From Erysipelothrix sp. UBA3377 (GTDB taxonomy: Bacteria > Bacillota_I > Bacilli_A > Erysipelotrichales > Erysipelotrichaceae), in contig DEQB01000033.1 of assembly GCA_002359085.1 (NCBI GenBank), positions 1 to 6,886 on the forward strand: DNA of 6,886 bases, read 5' to 3'. This document shows, piece after piece, positions 5,932 through 6,886 of this stretch. The notes under the pieces are model-generated. The model saw nothing but the letters and a program-made list of their open reading frames with translations, was not told the origin of the DNA and ran no database searches. How positions within the stretch are numbered: the stretch's first letter is position 1; every line of letters begins with the position of its first letter. The position numbers and the translations under genes are program-made.

Positions 5932-5932
5932 T

Positions 5933-6685
5933 TTAAACGTAACGACCAAATCTTGTTTTAAGCTTGGTAGGCATTAATATTTCTGGATATCTATTGCTTA
6001 ATACAGCTTGTGCATTACTCATAAATGTCTCTGAAACTAACCTTGAGAAATGTTTATCAATAAACTCAAAAGTCTCACCCGTATTCATGCTTCGACTTTC
6101 CATATTATGGGCATCGGATGCAATCAAATGAACCAAATTGTGTTTAATCAGTGCTTTAATTAAATGCTTATCTTTACCACGTAAGAATGTTTTACAGTTA
6201 ACTTGCATTAATACACCATTTTCAACTAAAGAAACAAGCTCCTGAGAATCATCAATTAAATACTGATATCGCTCAATATGCGCCAATATTACCTTATAAC
6301 CTCTACCCAAGAGTGTAAGTATTTGTGAGTTCAAACTCGCCGGCATACTTCTTGTAGACAATTCAATCAAAAGATAGTCAGTACCCTCAATACACAATGC
6401 ATCCAAATCTTGGGTCAACAATGCACTGGAGAAGTATACTTCAGCCCCCTTTAGAAGGTTAATGTCTAAATTGTAGAAATTTACTGCTTCTTGGAGTTCT
6501 AAAAAGTTGGCATTTCTTTTGGTTATGAAAAGATCATAATCATCTGTAATCGGATTAAAATGTGAGGTCAAAACCAAGGTTTTAATACCTTGATCAATCG
6601 CACTTTTGATCATTTGAATTGAATCTTCCAACGTTTGTGCCCCATCATCCATTCCAAAGAGTACGTGATTATGTAAATCAATCAT
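5933..6685 (-). CDS. cpsB: PHP-family tyrosine-protein phosphatase (CpsB/YwqE type)
   Basis: Manganese-dependent phosphatases of this family dephosphorylate the partner bacterial tyrosine kinase and so control capsule or exopolysaccharide assembly. The 250-residue protein shows the PHP metal and catalytic residues: H5 and H7 (MIDLHNH), D13-D14-G15, H42 (TSHF), E82 (GAEVYF), E108 (LIELS), H136 and R139 (AHIERY), and D191 and H193 (ASDAHN). Several fall at or close to the same numbers as in Streptococcus pneumoniae CpsB as I remember it. I chose ATG 6683-6685 because the family starts with MIDxHxH and this ATG overlaps the kinase stop (ATGATTGA). Its ribosome binding site, GGGA at 6692-6695, is weak, so translation may depend on coupling. 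In-frame starts further upstream (ATG 6697, TTG 6751) lie inside the kinase gene. The C-terminus has a short basic extension (about 240-250). No intrinsic terminator follows. Confidence 0.93.
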   Translation of the reverse strand: MIDLHNHVLFGMDDGAQTLEDSIQMIKSAIDQGIKTLVLTSHFNPITDDYDLFITKRNANFLELQEAVNFYNLDINLLKGAEVYFSSALLTQDLDALCIEGTDYLLIELSTRSMPASLNSQILTLLGRGYKVILAHIERYQYLIDDSQELVSLVENGVLMQVNCKTFLRGKDKHLIKALIKHNLVHLIASDAHNMESRSMNTGETFEFIDKHFSRLVSETFMSNAQAVLSNRYPEILMPTKLKTRFGRYV

Positions 6686-6886
6686 TTGAATTCCCATAAC
6701 CGTATGTATAAGTACTATCTGATCCACTGGTCTCATAGTTATTAAATACAATCCCCAACACCTTTTGATCCGGTCCTTGAAGTTGTTTTACAACATCTTT
6801 CACCAAATTGCGATCCGTAAATTTATGTCGAACCACGAATAAAGTTCCATCTGATACTCTAGAAATAATTTTCGCATCAGAAACCA
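6678..6886 (-). CDS. cpsD: Bacterial tyrosine kinase (CpsD/YwqD type), C-terminal 68 residues (runs off window)
   Basis: The open frame from the window edge to TGA at 6678-6680 gives 68 residues. They match the end of the P-loop BY-kinase domain: VSDAKIISRVSDGTLFVVR (1-19), a helix RNLVKDVVKQLQ (25-36), then KVLGIVFNNYE (41-51). The protein ends in a tyrosine-containing tail, STYTYGYGNSND (57-68), with Tyr at 59, 61 and 63. Such a tail is the autophosphorylation cluster that the partner phosphatase acts on in this family; here it is short and has glycines between the tyrosines. The stop overlaps the phosphatase start by 8 nt (6678-6685). The order kinase then phosphatase recalls Bacillus subtilis ywqD-ywqE. 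The Walker motifs and any fused membrane modulator lie outside the window. Confidence 0.9.
   Translation of the reverse strand, partial: VSDAKIISRVSDGTLFVVRHKFTDRNLVKDVVKQLQGPDQKVLGIVFNNYETSGSDSTYTYGYGNSND

Noticed and set aside
6686..6751. Extended phosphatase start at TTG 6751 or ATG 6697
   Set aside because: The extra residues are the out-of-frame reading of the kinase tail. The family begins at MIDxHxH, which matches the ATG at 6685.

Overview
This window is a densely packed stretch of chromosome from a low-GC, Gram-positive bacterium (Firmicutes/Bacillota). All ten genes I can support lie on the minus strand, so transcription runs from high to low coordinates. Gene content and order (rimP, nusA, ylxR, ylxQ, infB, rbfA, truB, ribF) match the conserved nusA-infB operon of Firmicutes. 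The absence of ylxP, the short IF2 N-terminus and the long acidic NusA tail fit an Erysipelotrichia-like lineage (Erysipelothrix is my best guess), but I cannot prove this without a search. TGA is used as a stop codon and TGG for Trp, so this is not a code-4 Mollicute.

Layout in direction of transcription. (1) 6886-5933: the C-terminal end of a bacterial tyrosine kinase (CpsD/YwqD type), whose stop codon overlaps by 8 nt the start of a complete PHP-family tyrosine-protein phosphatase (CpsB/YwqE type). The pair normally controls capsule or exopolysaccharide synthesis by a phosphorylation cycle. (2) 5932-5799: an intergenic region with a good sigma-A promoter (TTGATT, 17 nt, TATAAT), four CTYAAC half-site-like hexamers just upstream of the -35, and a leader hairpin close to the ribosome binding site of rimP. 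I see no intrinsic terminator after the phosphatase gene. (3) 5798-1: the translation/transcription operon. rimP (30S maturation), nusA (transcription elongation/termination factor), ylxR (RnpM-like), ylxQ (L7Ae-family RNA-binding protein), infB (IF2), rbfA (30S maturation), truB (tRNA pseudouridine-55 synthase) and the first 52 codons of ribF (FAD synthetase). Junctions range from an 11-nt overlap to 22-nt gaps, except rbfA-truB. That junction is 48 nt and holds a perfect 10-bp hairpin followed by a T run.

The operon genes act together on making and starting the 30S ribosome (RimP, RbfA, IF2), on RNA elongation and RNA binding (NusA, YlxR, YlxQ), and on tRNA modification (TruB), with RibF for flavin cofactors at the end. 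The window is mostly housekeeping and I found no clearly new biological system. The points most worth a second look are the roughly 150-residue charged NusA tail with a 24-bp tandem repeat inside it, the structured rimP leader and its upstream hexamers, and the rbfA-truB hairpin.
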